The position numbers and the translations under genes were made by a program. From contig NZ_CP017886.1 in the NCBI RefSeq assembly GCF_001874645.1, forward strand, positions 186,001 to 250,000: DNA of 64,000 nucleotides, given 5' to 3'. Below, in pieces: positions 26,002 through 35,436 of this stretch. Origin of the DNA: Pseudomonas frederiksbergensis (GTDB lineage Bacteria > Pseudomonadota > Gammaproteobacteria > Pseudomonadales > Pseudomonadaceae). A model generated the notes under the pieces. The model was not told the origin of the DNA, searched no databases, and was given only the letters and a program-made list of their open reading frames with translations. How positions within the stretch are numbered: position 1 is the stretch's first letter; the number at the start of each line of letters is the position of its first letter.

Positions 26002-27638
26002 CCCGCTTCACCGTTCTATTGCTCAGCCTTTTGTTCTGGACCGTGGGTGCCCAGGCTGCAGGGTTGGTTGCCAGCATCGATCGCAGCCGCGTGAACTCCG
26101 GCGAGACGGTCGAACTGACCCTCGAATCCAGTGATGTCACGCAGTTCGGCAAACCTGACCTGAGCGCACTTGATCCGCTGTTCGAAGTTCGCGGTACCCG
26201 CCAGGTCAACCAGCTCACAACCCTGGGCAATGACAGCCACGCCACCACCCGTTGGATCATCACTCTCCTGCCCCGGCAGAACGGCACAATTGTCATCCCG
26301 CCCCTGCCGCTCGGTGATTACAAAAGCCAGCCGATCAACCTGCAGGTGGTCGAAAGCGAGAAACAGGACAGCGCTGACAAACTGGCGCCAGTGTTCATCG
26401 AGGCCAGCCTCGATCAGGACACGGTGTACGTGCAGGCCCAGGCGATTCTGACCTTGCGCATCTATCACTCGGTGTCGCTGTATGACGACAGCAACCTCAC
26501 CCCGCTGCAAATCGCCGATGCGCGCGTCGAACAACTCGGCGAATCGCGCACGTACGAAAAAGTCATCAATGACCTGCGCCATGGCGTGATCGAACTGCGG
26601 TATGCGATTTACCCACAACACAGCGGCGTGCTGACAATTCCCGCGCAGATGTTCAGCGCCACTCTGGTGGATACGCAACCCACTCAGGAGCCCGGCCTGC
26701 AGGGGCCGAAAGCGGGCAAAATGATTCGCGTGAGTTCCACCGGGCTCAACCTGACCGTCAAGGCCAAACCGGCCAATTATCCCGCCGACACCCCTTGGCT
26801 GCCTGCGCGCAGCCTGAGCCTCAGTGAAAGCTGGAACCCGGAGCCGGATCACGTTCAAGTGGGCGATTCCATGACCCGCAGCCTGACCCTGAAAGTCGAA
26901 GGCCTGGCCAGCTCGCAACTGCCGCCCTTGCCCGCCACCGAGGCCAGTGGATTACGGCGTTATCCCGATCAGCCACACCTGAGCAGTCAGCCCAGTGAGC
27001 ATGGGTTGATCGGCATCCGTGAAGACCGCGAAGCACTGGTGCCCACTCGCATCGGGCAGATCGAATTGCCGCCCGTGGAAGTGGTCTGGTGGAATACCCT
27101 TGAAGATCATCTGGAGCGCAGCAGCCTGCCCGCTCGCACCCTGAACGCCGTGAGCAACCCGAGCCTTTTGGTCGACACTCCGACGGGTAACGTGCCGGCG
27201 ACCTTAGCGGTCGGCAGTGAAGAACTCCGGTACTGGAAACTCAGCACCTTGATCCTCGCCTGCACCACCCTGCTGGGCTTTGGCCTGTGGTGGCGTGCGC
27301 GTTGGCAGCCGGCAATTCTGCGCGCCGCGCAAACGGGCCCGAGCCCGCGAACACTGCTCGACGACCTCAAGCGTGCCAGCCAGGCCAACGACCCACAGGC
27401 CACGCGCCAGGCACTCGACGCCTGGGCTCGTCAACAACCGGAAACCCTGGCCGACATGGCCGCCCGCTTCGTGCCACTGTCCGACGCACTGGACGGTCTG
27501 AACGGCGCGCTTTACAGCGAAAGCGGGCAGTACTGGCAAGGCGAAGAACTCTGGCGCGCGATCCGCGCCATCCCGATCGCCGAACGGGTCCATGATCCGG
27601 TCGGCGACAGTGGTTTACCGCCGCTGTATCCGAAGTGA
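25998..27638 (+). CDS. BatD-like protein (oxygen tolerance/BAM family)
   Basis: 546 residues with a cleavable signal peptide (FTVLLLSLLFWTVGAQAAG), repeated Ig-like beta domains (ASIDRSRVNSGETVELTLES, QVGDSMTRSLTLKVEGLASS) and a single C-terminal membrane anchor (STLILACTTLLGFGLWW, about 415-431) followed by a short cytoplasmic tail. This is the BatD layout, the periplasmic partner in MoxR-Bat operons. It is the last gene; its stop is only 6 bases from the stop of the convergent ABC-F gene. Confidence 0.9.
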   Translation: MTRFTVLLLSLLFWTVGAQAAGLVASIDRSRVNSGETVELTLESSDVTQFGKPDLSALDPLFEVRGTRQVNQLTTLGNDSHATTRWIITLLPRQNGTIVIPPLPLGDYKSQPINLQVVESEKQDSADKLAPVFIEASLDQDTVYVQAQAILTLRIYHSVSLYDDSNLTPLQIADARVEQLGESRTYEKVINDLRHGVIELRYAIYPQHSGVLTIPAQMFSATLVDTQPTQEPGLQGPKAGKMIRVSSTGLNLTVKAKPANYPADTPWLPARSLSLSESWNPEPDHVQVGDSMTRSLTLKVEGLASSQLPPLPATEASGLRRYPDQPHLSSQPSEHGLIGIREDREALVPTRIGQIELPPVEVVWWNTLEDHLERSSLPARTLNAVSNPSLLVDTPTGNVPATLAVGSEELRYWKLSTLILACTTLLGFGLWWRARWQPAILRAAQTGPSPRTLLDDLKRASQANDPQATRQALDAWARQQPETLADMAARFVPLSDALDGLNGALYSESGQYWQGEELWRAIRAIPIAERVHDPVGDSGLPPLYPK

Positions 27639-27644
27639 GGGTCT

Positions 27645-29228
27645 TCAGCTTTTGAGATGGAGCTCGGCGTCCAGATGAATCGCCTGCAAAAAAGCGCTGT
27701 CGTGAGAGACGACGATCAATGCCCCTTGGTACTGATCAAGCATCTGCTCCAGCGCGACTCGACTGGGCAGGTCCAGATGGTTGTCCGGCTCATCCAGTAA
27801 CAGTAATTGCGGTGGCCGCTGTGCATACAACTGCGCGGCCAGTGCGATTTTCAAACGTTCGCCACCACTCAACTGACAGGTCTTGAGCATCGCACGATCC
27901 GCATCAATACCCATCTGCGCCAACCGGGTTTGCGCCTCGGCTTCGGGCAACTCCGGATTACTCTCGTAGAGCCATTGCACCGCCGTGCGTTCGGGGTACT
28001 GTAATCCGGCGTGCTGATCCAGCCAGCCGACATGGCAATGGCGTATGAGCTTGCCTTCGCGCACTGGCAGTTCGCCGGCAATCACCTGCAACAGAGTCGA
28101 CTTCCCGCTGCCATTGGCGCCCAGGATTGCCATGCGCATCGGCCCCGTCAGCGTCAGATTGACAGGCGCCGTGTCACCGAACGGCAGCACGACGTCGTTG
28201 AGCTGCAGTATCAGCTTGCCGTTGGGTACCACGCTTTCCGGGGACAGCATCATGCGCTGAATCTCCGGCGCGCACCGTGCACGGGCCTCGGCGATACGTT
28301 GTTGTTGCTGCTCCCGGGCCAACTGTTGATTGAGGCGCAATTTCCCCTGACTGTTTTCACTGCGCTCTTTCTGGGCATTGGTGATCAGTTTGGTCTGATT
28401 GCCGTCGCGGGCCTGACGGTCGCCGCGCGCATTACGCCGTTGCTGACGCTCCATCTGCACGACCATCTCGCGTTGCTCACGCTTGGCCTGTGCCCGCTCA
28501 CCTTGCAACGCCGACTGGAACGACTGCTGTTCTTGCTCGCGCGCCGCCGCATACTGACTGTAGTTGCCGCCATAGGCCGACAGCCCCAATGGCGAAAGCT
28601 CGACGATTTCGTTCATGTGTTCCAAAAGGCTCCGGTCGTGGCTGATCAACACCAGGCCGTTGGGCCAGCGATCGATCTGCTGCGCGAGCTTGTGTTGCTG
28701 ATCAATATCCAGGTGGTTGCTGGGTTCATCGAGAATGAGCCAGTCGGCCCTGGATAACCACGCGCCCAGCAACGCTACCCGTTGCCGTTCGCCACCGCTG
28801 AGTGTGTCGGTGCGAGCGGCGGCATTCAAATGGCCCAGACCGATCCGCTCCAGTTCCGCCTCAAGGCGTGTGGCGCAATCCCATTGATCGACCGCCAGCG
28901 AATGGTCGTCATCGTCGACGCTGCCCTGAGCAATGCGATCCAGCGCCGCCAGAACAGGGGCGACACCGGCCAGCGCAGCAACGCTGGGATAGCGCTCGGG
29001 TTCCAGTAACTGTGCCACGGCGTAAACTCGCCCTTCCCGACGGACGATGCCGCTGGTGGGCCGCTGTTCTCCGGTCAGAAGCCGACCAAGCAAGGACTTG
29101 CCACAGCCATTGGCACCGACGATGCCGGTGGCCCTGGCACTGAAGGTGTGGTTCAAGTCATCGAACAGAACGCGCCCGTCAGGCAGGTTGAACGACACAT
29201 GATCAAGTTGAAGTAACCGTTGGGTCAT
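27645..29228 (-). CDS. ABC-F family ATP-binding protein
   Basis: 527-residue protein with two ABC ATPase domains in tandem and no membrane segments. Domain 1: Walker A GANGCGKS, signature LSGGERQR, Walker B WLILDEPSNHLD. The linker is a long charged Gln/Arg-rich stretch (about 230-310), the P-site tRNA interaction motif region. Domain 2: GANGSGKST, LSGGERLK, LLLDEPDNHLD. ABC-F proteins act on ribosomes and some protect against antibiotics. This one is shorter than Uup or YheS and best called an unassigned ABC-F. Single gene, convergent with the Bat operon, divergent from sbcD. Confidence 0.92.
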   Translation of the reverse strand: MTQRLLQLDHVSFNLPDGRVLFDDLNHTFSARATGIVGANGCGKSLLGRLLTGEQRPTSGIVRREGRVYAVAQLLEPERYPSVAALAGVAPVLAALDRIAQGSVDDDDHSLAVDQWDCATRLEAELERIGLGHLNAAARTDTLSGGERQRVALLGAWLSRADWLILDEPSNHLDIDQQHKLAQQIDRWPNGLVLISHDRSLLEHMNEIVELSPLGLSAYGGNYSQYAAAREQEQQSFQSALQGERAQAKREQREMVVQMERQQRRNARGDRQARDGNQTKLITNAQKERSENSQGKLRLNQQLAREQQQQRIAEARARCAPEIQRMMLSPESVVPNGKLILQLNDVVLPFGDTAPVNLTLTGPMRMAILGANGSGKSTLLQVIAGELPVREGKLIRHCHVGWLDQHAGLQYPERTAVQWLYESNPELPEAEAQTRLAQMGIDADRAMLKTCQLSGGERLKIALAAQLYAQRPPQLLLLDEPDNHLDLPSRVALEQMLDQYQGALIVVSHDSAFLQAIHLDAELHLKS

Positions 29229-29477
29229 GACGCTTCCTTAAACACTCGGCCAGATCGGCACTGAACAACTCCCTGATGGTGCGCGACAGCGTCGGGCGGA
29301 CGGGCAATCACCGTGAACACCAGACGCCCCGTTGGCCAATGTACCTAAGGCCGCCACCAATCGACAGGCAATCGTTCAAGGCTTTCAGCATCCCCGGTCT
29401 TTTGCCAGTAAACTCCCTCTCCTTTAGCCGCCACCCTTTTCCTCGCGGCCATCACCTTACTTTTCGCGGAGTACGCC

Positions 29478-30722
29478 TTGCGTCTGTTCCACACCTCCGA
29501 CTGGCACCTTGGGCAGAACCTGCATGGCCAGGAACGCGACTTCGAGCACGGCTGTTTCCTTGACTGGCTGCTGCGGCAACTTGGGCTGGAAAAGCCCGAT
29601 GTGCTGCTGATCGCCGGTGACATCTTCGACACGGTCAATCCGCCGGTCAAAGCCCAGGAACGACTCTACGACTTCATCGTCAGCGCGCACGAACAACAGC
29701 CGTCGCTGACCATCGTGATGATCGCCGGCAACCACGACTCCGGCTCGCGGATCGAATTGCCCGCGCCGCTGATGCGCCGTTTGCGCACTCACGCGCTGGG
29801 CCGGGTGTTGTGGCTTGATGACGGTCAACTGGATGCGGAACGCTTGCTGATTCCACTGCCCGACGCCTCGGGCGAAATCGCTGCCTGGTGCCTGGCGCTG
29901 CCGTTCCTGCGCCCCGCCGAAGTCACCGGCGCCCACTTGGGCGACGACTATCTGCGCGGTATCGGTCAGGTGCATGAATGGCTGATTGCAGCCGCCAATG
30001 CCAAGCGTCAACCCGGTCAGGCGCTGATCGCCATCAGCCACGCGCACATGGCCGGTGGATCGGTGTCCGAGGACTCCGAGCGCAGCCTGATCATCGGCAA
30101 TGCCGAAGCCCTGCCCGCCAGCCTGTTCGGGCAAAGCATCAGCTACGTCGCGCTTGGCCACTTGCACAAACCACAGAAGGTCAACGGCGAGGAGCGCATT
30201 CGCTACAGCGGCTCGCCGATTCCGCTGTCGTTTTCCGAGATCGGCTATCCGCATCAGATTCTCGACATCACGCTCGACGGCGAGACGCTGCTCAGCGTCG
30301 AGCCGCGGTTGATCCCCCGTGCGGTCAACCTGCAACGCCTCGGCCCTGCTCCGCTCAGTGAAATCCTGACGCAGTTGGCAGACCTGCCGAACATCGACCT
30401 GTTGGCCGACCTCCAGCGCCAGCCGTGGCTCGAAGTCCGCGTACGCCTCGACGAACCGCAGCCGGACCTGCGTCAACAAATCGAAACCGCGTTGCAAGGC
30501 AAAGCTGTGCGGCTGGTGCGAATCGCTGCCGAATATGCAGGCTCCGGCAGTCGAGACGGCGCTGACGACAACGGTCAGTTGATCGAACTGGATCAGCTCA
30601 CCCCACAGGAATTGTTCAGCCGCGCCTGGCTGGACAACTATGGCAGCGCCGTCGACGAACAGACGCTCAAGGACTTTGCGCTGCTGCTACAAGACGTTCA
30701 GCAGGAGAGCGAACAGCCATGA
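29478..30722 (+). CDS. sbcD: Exonuclease SbcCD subunit D
   Basis: 414-residue Mre11-type nuclease subunit of SbcCD, which cuts DNA hairpins and protein-blocked ends. Phosphoesterase motifs are complete: HTSDWHLGQ (5-13), IAGDIFDTVNPP, MIAGNHDSGSR, ISHAHMAG and ALGHLHKPQ. The start is TTG 29478 (L-R-L-F-H written as Met), set by GGAG at 29468-29471 six bases upstream; no in-frame ATG precedes the first motif. Overlaps sbcC as ATGA, so the two subunits are translationally coupled. Confidence 0.96.
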   Translation: MRLFHTSDWHLGQNLHGQERDFEHGCFLDWLLRQLGLEKPDVLLIAGDIFDTVNPPVKAQERLYDFIVSAHEQQPSLTIVMIAGNHDSGSRIELPAPLMRRLRTHALGRVLWLDDGQLDAERLLIPLPDASGEIAAWCLALPFLRPAEVTGAHLGDDYLRGIGQVHEWLIAAANAKRQPGQALIAISHAHMAGGSVSEDSERSLIIGNAEALPASLFGQSISYVALGHLHKPQKVNGEERIRYSGSPIPLSFSEIGYPHQILDITLDGETLLSVEPRLIPRAVNLQRLGPAPLSEILTQLADLPNIDLLADLQRQPWLEVRVRLDEPQPDLRQQIETALQGKAVRLVRIAAEYAGSGSRDGADDNGQLIELDQLTPQELFSRAWLDNYGSAVDEQTLKDFALLLQDVQQESEQP

Positions 30723-33700
30723 AAATTCTCGCGATCCGCCTGAAAAACCTCGCCTCGCTGGCGGGCCCCTTTGAAATTGACTTCACCGCCGAACCGCTGG
30801 CCAGTGCCGGCCTGTTCGCGATTACCGGGCCAACCGGCGCCGGCAAAAGCACCTTGCTCGATGCCCTGTGCCTGGCGCTGTTTGGTGCGGTGCCACGCCT
30901 CAACAACACCGGACGAGACGCCAAAGTACCGGATGCAGACGGCGAGATCGCCACGGGCGACCCGCGCACCCTGCTGCGCCGCGGTACCGGTGATGGCTAT
31001 GCCGAAGTCGACTTTGTCGGCATCGACGGCCGTCGCTACCGGGCGCGCTGGGAAGCCAATCGCGCCCGTGAAAAAGCCAACGGCAAGCTGCAAGCCAGCC
31101 GCCAAAGCCTGCGCGACCTCGATACCGATCAACTGCTGGCCAGCCAGAAAGGCGAATACAAGACTCAGCTTGAAGCCGTGCTGGGCCTGAACTTCGAACA
31201 GTTCACCCGTGCCGTGATGCTGGCCCAAAGCGAGTTCAGCGCGTTTCTCAAGGCTGATGACAACGATCGCAGCGAGCTGCTGGAAAAGCTCACCGACACG
31301 GCGCTCTACACGCGCCTGGGCAAGCGCGCTTTCGACAAAAGCAAGGAAACCCGCGAAGCCCACAAGTGGCTGCAAGATCAAGCGACTGGCGTCACACCGC
31401 TTGAGCCCGAGGCCCGCGCCGAACTCGATCAGCGCTTCAACGACGCCCAGCAACACCTCAAAACCCAGCAAGCACAGCTCAAGCAGCTTGAGTTGCAGAA
31501 CACCTGGCTCAAAGAACTGCACCAGTGGCAGGACCAGCAGCTGGCCGCTGCTGAACAGTTGCAACAGGCCCAACAGTCGTGGGATGCCCAGGCTGGCGAA
31601 CGGCTGAACCTGGCACGCCTGGAACAACTGGCACCGCAACGACATCAGTTTGCCCGGCAAACCGAGCTGAGCGCGCAACTGAGTCCGTTGGACGCGCTGA
31701 TTCAGCAACACAGTCAACAGCAAAACGAGCTGCAAAACCGTCAGGTTCAACTCGAACACAGTCTGGCGTCCGCAAAAACCGCGCTGACCCAGACCCAAAG
31801 CCAACACAGCAACAGCGCCCCACTGCTGCGTCAAGCCTTCGGCGAACAGAGCAACCTGGCGCGCCTGACCCAGACCATCAACGCCTCGGCCGAACTCAAG
31901 CACAACGCCGAACAGGCCAGCACTGAAGGCCTGCAAGCCATCGCGCAGATGCTCGAGCAACAACAACGGGTTGCCGAACGCCTCGCAACGATTGCGACCC
32001 AACTGGAGCAGAGCATTCAACTGGCGCCGGTCAGCGATGCGTGGAATGCCTACCGCGAGCGGTTGCAGCAACTGATGCTGGTGGGCAATCGCCTGAAAAA
32101 GGGTCAGGCCGAACTGCTCGAACTGGAGCAACGGGCCGCCGACACCGCGACCCGACTCAGCACACAACGGCAAAGCCTGGAGCTGCTCTTCAACGAAGCC
32201 GGGGCAGAACCAGCAGCCGTTGCCGAGCAGATTCAGATCCTTGGCAGCCTGCTGCAAGACAACCGCAAGCAGCAACGCGCCATCGAAGAGCTGACGCGCT
32301 TGTGGGCCCGTCAGCAGGAGCTGGACACGCGCACGCAGGAACTGCAACAACGCCTGCAGAGCGTCCAGACAGAACGCGAACGCCTGACCCGCGAAGGCGT
32401 CCAGGCCAAGGCCGAACTGACGGTCGCCGAGCAAACCCTGAAGGTCACGCAGGACCTGCTGGAGCGTCAGCGCCTGGCGCGCAGTGCCAGCGTCGAAGAG
32501 TTGCGCAGACAGTTGCAGGACGACCAGCCTTGCCCGGTCTGCGGCAGCGTCGAGCATCCTTATCATCAGCCTGAAGCGTTGCTGCAAAGCCTCGGCCGGC
32601 ACGATGAAAGCGAACAGGCCAACGCACAAACAGCGGTCGACCTGCTCAAGGAAAAACTGGCGGACCTGCGCACCGAGGTCGGCGGGCTGATTGCCCAGCA
32701 AAAGGAGTTGCTGCAACAACAGGAACAGCTGGCGACCCAGCAGCAGAGCCTGACACCGAGCCTTGAAGCGCATCCGCTGGCCGCCCAATTGCTGATACAA
32801 GAGGCTGGCAAACGCGACGCCTGGCTGAATCAGCAAAGCGCTCAGTTGAATCAGAGCATCGCTCAAGACGAACAGCGCCAAAGCGCCCTGCTCACCTTGC
32901 AGCAAGACGCTGCACGTCTTCAGCAACAGCTGCACGCCGCCGACCAGGCCAGCCAACAGGCCGCCCAGCAACTGGCGATCCAGCAACGCGAGTTGAGCAA
33001 CGACGGCCAGCGTCTTGAAGAAGAACTGGCAGCGTTCAGCAGCCTGCTCCCGGCTCCGATCCTTGAAGGTTTGCGCAACGAGCCCGCCGCGACCTTCATG
33101 CAACTCGATCAGCAGGTTGCCCAACGTCTGGAACAGCTGGAGCTGCAACGCGAAGAACTCAGCGAACAACAGCAGCGCCAGCAAAACCTGGAGAAGGAAC
33201 AGGACCGACAGCTGACACGCGTGCAGCAATTGGACGTCGCGCAACAGCAATTCACCGCACTGACCGAGCAGCAACACGCCGCGCAACAGAAACTCGCCGA
33301 ACTGCTGGGCGACCAGCCGAGTGCCGAGCAGTGGCAACAGCAACTGGATCAGGCCGTCGAGCAGGCCCGACAGACTGAAGCAACAGCCAATCAAGCGCTG
33401 CAGGAAGTCCGCAGCCAGCAGATTCAGTTGGCCGCCGAGCTCAAGGCAGAGCAACAACACCAGCAAGCCCTGGAAGCGGAAAGTCATGAACTGAGCGGCA
33501 AGATTGCCGAGTGGCGCGCCCTTCATCCGGAACTGGACGATGGCGGTCTGGAGCAACTGCTGGCGTTCAGCGACGAGCACGTCAGCCAACTGCGCCAACA
33601 GCTTCAGCTCAGCGAAAAAGCCATCGAGCAAGCCAAGGTGCTACTGCATGAGCGCGAACAACGCTTGCACAGCCATCAGGTGCAGCACAACGGCAAGCTC

Positions 33701-34360
33701 GACGCCGAACAACTGGCCACTGCCCTCAGCGAGCTGCAACACCAGTTCGGCATCAGCGAACAGCTCTGCGCCGAACTGCGTGCGCAACAAGCCGAAGATC
33801 AACGCCGTCAGGACGCCAATCAGGCGCTGGCACAACGGATTAGCGAGGCCTACAACGAGTGGCAGCGCTGGGCACGGCTGAATGCCTTGATCGGTTCAGC
33901 CACTGGCGACACCTTCCGCAAGATCGCCCAGGCCTACAACCTGGACCTGCTGGTGCATCACGCCAACGCCCAGTTGCGGCAACTGGTGCGTCGCTACCGG
34001 CTCAAGCGGGGTGGCAGCATGCTCGGCTTGCTGGTGATGGACACAGAAATGGGCGACGAACTGCGTTCGGTGCATTCGCTGTCGGGCGGCGAAACCTTCC
34101 TGGTGTCGCTGGCACTGGCACTGGGCCTGGCCTCGATGGCGTCGAGCACGCTGAAAATCGAATCGCTGTTCATCGATGAAGGCTTTGGCAGCCTCGATCC
34201 CGAGTCACTGCAATTGGCAATGGATGCCCTCGACGGGTTGCAGGCGCAAGGGCGCAAGGTCGGGGTGATCTCTCACGTGCAGGAAATGCACGAGCGAATC
34301 CCCGTGCAGATTCAGGTTCGCCGCCAGGGCAATGGCCTGAGCACGCTGGAGGTCAAATGA
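30719..34360 (+). CDS. sbcC: Exonuclease SbcCD subunit C
   Basis: 1213-residue SMC-like ATPase of SbcCD. Walker A GPTGAGKST is near residue 38. Two very long Gln/Glu-rich coiled coils (about 200-590 and 650-1060) flank the zinc hook CPVCG near residue 604. The C-terminal half carries the signature LSGGETFLVSLALALGLAS and Walker B LFIDEGFGSLD. The Gln content of the coiled coils makes the DNA CAG/CAA-rich and leaves the antisense strand open for almost 3 kb, which is not a gene. Overlaps the GST gene (ATGA). Confidence 0.96.
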   Translation: MKILAIRLKNLASLAGPFEIDFTAEPLASAGLFAITGPTGAGKSTLLDALCLALFGAVPRLNNTGRDAKVPDADGEIATGDPRTLLRRGTGDGYAEVDFVGIDGRRYRARWEANRAREKANGKLQASRQSLRDLDTDQLLASQKGEYKTQLEAVLGLNFEQFTRAVMLAQSEFSAFLKADDNDRSELLEKLTDTALYTRLGKRAFDKSKETREAHKWLQDQATGVTPLEPEARAELDQRFNDAQQHLKTQQAQLKQLELQNTWLKELHQWQDQQLAAAEQLQQAQQSWDAQAGERLNLARLEQLAPQRHQFARQTELSAQLSPLDALIQQHSQQQNELQNRQVQLEHSLASAKTALTQTQSQHSNSAPLLRQAFGEQSNLARLTQTINASAELKHNAEQASTEGLQAIAQMLEQQQRVAERLATIATQLEQSIQLAPVSDAWNAYRERLQQLMLVGNRLKKGQAELLELEQRAADTATRLSTQRQSLELLFNEAGAEPAAVAEQIQILGSLLQDNRKQQRAIEELTRLWARQQELDTRTQELQQRLQSVQTERERLTREGVQAKAELTVAEQTLKVTQDLLERQRLARSASVEELRRQLQDDQPCPVCGSVEHPYHQPEALLQSLGRHDESEQANAQTAVDLLKEKLADLRTEVGGLIAQQKELLQQQEQLATQQQSLTPSLEAHPLAAQLLIQEAGKRDAWLNQQSAQLNQSIAQDEQRQSALLTLQQDAARLQQQLHAADQASQQAAQQLAIQQRELSNDGQRLEEELAAFSSLLPAPILEGLRNEPAATFMQLDQQVAQRLEQLELQREELSEQQQRQQNLEKEQDRQLTRVQQLDVAQQQFTALTEQQHAAQQKLAELLGDQPSAEQWQQQLDQAVEQARQTEATANQALQEVRSQQIQLAAELKAEQQHQQALEAESHELSGKIAEWRALHPELDDGGLEQLLAFSDEHVSQLRQQLQLSEKAIEQAKVLLHEREQRLHSHQVQHNGKLDAEQLATALSELQHQFGISEQLCAELRAQQAEDQRRQDANQALAQRISEAYNEWQRWARLNALIGSATGDTFRKIAQAYNLDLLVHHANAQLRQLVRRYRLKRGGSMLGLLVMDTEMGDELRSVHSLSGGETFLVSLALALGLASMASSTLKIESLFIDEGFGSLDPESLQLAMDALDGLQAQGRKVGVISHVQEMHERIPVQIQVRRQGNGLSTLEVK

Positions 34361-34968
34361 ACACGCCGACGCTCTACTCCTTCCGGCGTTGCCCCTACGC
34401 CATGCGCGCACGCATGGCGCTGCGTTACAGTTCAGTGGCGGTGGACATTGTCGAGGTCAGCCTGAAGGCCAAACCGCCGCAAATGCTCGCGTTGTCGAGC
34501 AAGGGCACAGTGCCGGTGCTGAGCCTTGACGGTCGAGTGATCGAAGAAAGCCTGGAAATCATGCAGTGGGCGCTGGAGCAGAATGACCCGCAGGACTGGT
34601 TGCTCAAGGATGACTCTGCGGCGCAGCAACGTGGCGCGGCGCTGATCGAAGCAAACGATCAGACGTTCAAGCTGCACCTCAATCGCTACAAATACGCTGA
34701 GCGCTACCCGGAACAACCCATGGAGTATTACCGCGCAGAAGGCGAAGTGTTTTTGCACGAACTGGATGAGTTGCTGCAACAGCGAGCTTATCTGGTGGCC
34801 GATCATGTGAGCCTGGCGGACATCGCACTGGCGCCGTTCATCCGCCAGTTTGCCCATGTCGACCGTGACTGGTTTACCCAGACGCCTTATCGGCATCTTC
34901 AAGTGTGGTTGCAGGGGATTCTGGAGTCAGCGTTGTTCAGCGCCGTCATGGCCAAACAACCCACCTGA
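34357..34968 (+). CDS. Glutathione S-transferase family protein
   Basis: 203 residues with a thioredoxin-like N-terminal domain beginning LYSFRRCPYAMRARMALRY (Cys in a CPY motif, so possibly omega/glutaredoxin-like chemistry) and the GSH-binding KGTVPVLSL...IEESLEI (Glu-Ser pair). The C-terminal part is an all-helical GST domain with SLADIALAPF. Coupled to sbcC by a four-base overlap, an arrangement I recall as conserved in Pseudomonas. Substrate unknown. Confidence 0.92.
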   Translation: MNTPTLYSFRRCPYAMRARMALRYSSVAVDIVEVSLKAKPPQMLALSSKGTVPVLSLDGRVIEESLEIMQWALEQNDPQDWLLKDDSAAQQRGAALIEANDQTFKLHLNRYKYAERYPEQPMEYYRAEGEVFLHELDELLQQRAYLVADHVSLADIALAPFIRQFAHVDRDWFTQTPYRHLQVWLQGILESALFSAVMAKQPT

Positions 34969-34977
34969 ACCCACCTC

Positions 34978-35004
34978 GTAGGCGCTGCCTTCGGCAGCTC
35001 CTAC
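34978..35004. repeat. REP-like hairpin
   Basis: GTAGGCGCTGCC-TTC-GGCAGCTCCTAC forms a near-perfect hairpin with one mismatch, 9 bases after the GST stop. This is a dispersed intergenic palindrome common in fluorescent pseudomonads; it may also end the sbcDC-GST transcript. Confidence 0.75.
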
Positions 35005-35100
35005 AGAGGCATCGTTATGCCAACGCGCTGCACATTTGTAGCGCCGAGCAATCGGATCAAGTGACTTCGCTCCTGCATAAAAGTCGGCGGGGCTTGAATC

Positions 35101-35280
35101 TCAGTGTTGGATCTTGTGATCCAGCGCGGCATAGAAATTGGCGCTGTGTTGCAGGTATTTCTGGGTGTAGCTGTGGGTGCCGGATTTTTTCGAGCTGATC
35201 TCAACGTTGGCACTGGCTGGCAGAACAACGCTGGCTGAGATGGCGGAAGCGGCAATCACGGAGAAGAGATTGAAGTTCAT
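35101..35280 (-). CDS. Small secreted protein, unknown function
   Basis: 59 residues from ATG 35280 (GAGGG about 8 bases upstream). Residues 1-23 form a clear signal peptide (LFSVIAASAISASVVLPASA, cut after ASA). The mature part is about 36 residues, Ser/His/Lys-rich (SSKKSGTHSYTQKYLQ). I recall similar small exported proteins in Pseudomonas but no function. An in-frame extension to 35334 adds a non-conserved leader and is rejected. Single gene. Confidence 0.7.
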   Translation of the reverse strand: MNFNLFSVIAASAISASVVLPASANVEISSKKSGTHSYTQKYLQHSANFYAALDHKIQH

Positions 35281-35404
35281 GGCGGTAACCCTCGTAGATT
35301 CGGTTGGCTTTTGCCGGTGTAGGCGGTGAAGCAAACTTACGCCCGAGGGTTGCTGCTCTTGAAATCTTTTGCAGCAGTAGCGGATATCACTCAGATTAAT
35401 AGAA

Positions 35405-35435
35405 CCGCGCAGGCCCCGGCGTACGGGACCTGCGG
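35405..35435 (-). terminator. Hairpin at the end of the lactonase gene
   Basis: CCGCGCAGGCCCC (from 35405) and GGGACCTGCGG (to 35435) pair across a GCGTAC-containing loop. The stem begins right after the lactonase stop (35437-35439), followed on the minus strand by a weak T-rich stretch TTCTATTAAT. Confidence 0.55.
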
Positions 35436-35436
35436 C

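Noticed and set aside
30698..33631. A 977-codon open frame on the minus strand
   Set aside because: It is exactly antisense to the coiled-coil part of sbcC; the CAG/CAA-rich coding strand leaves the opposite frame free of stops. The translation is Leu/Gln-rich with no domain.
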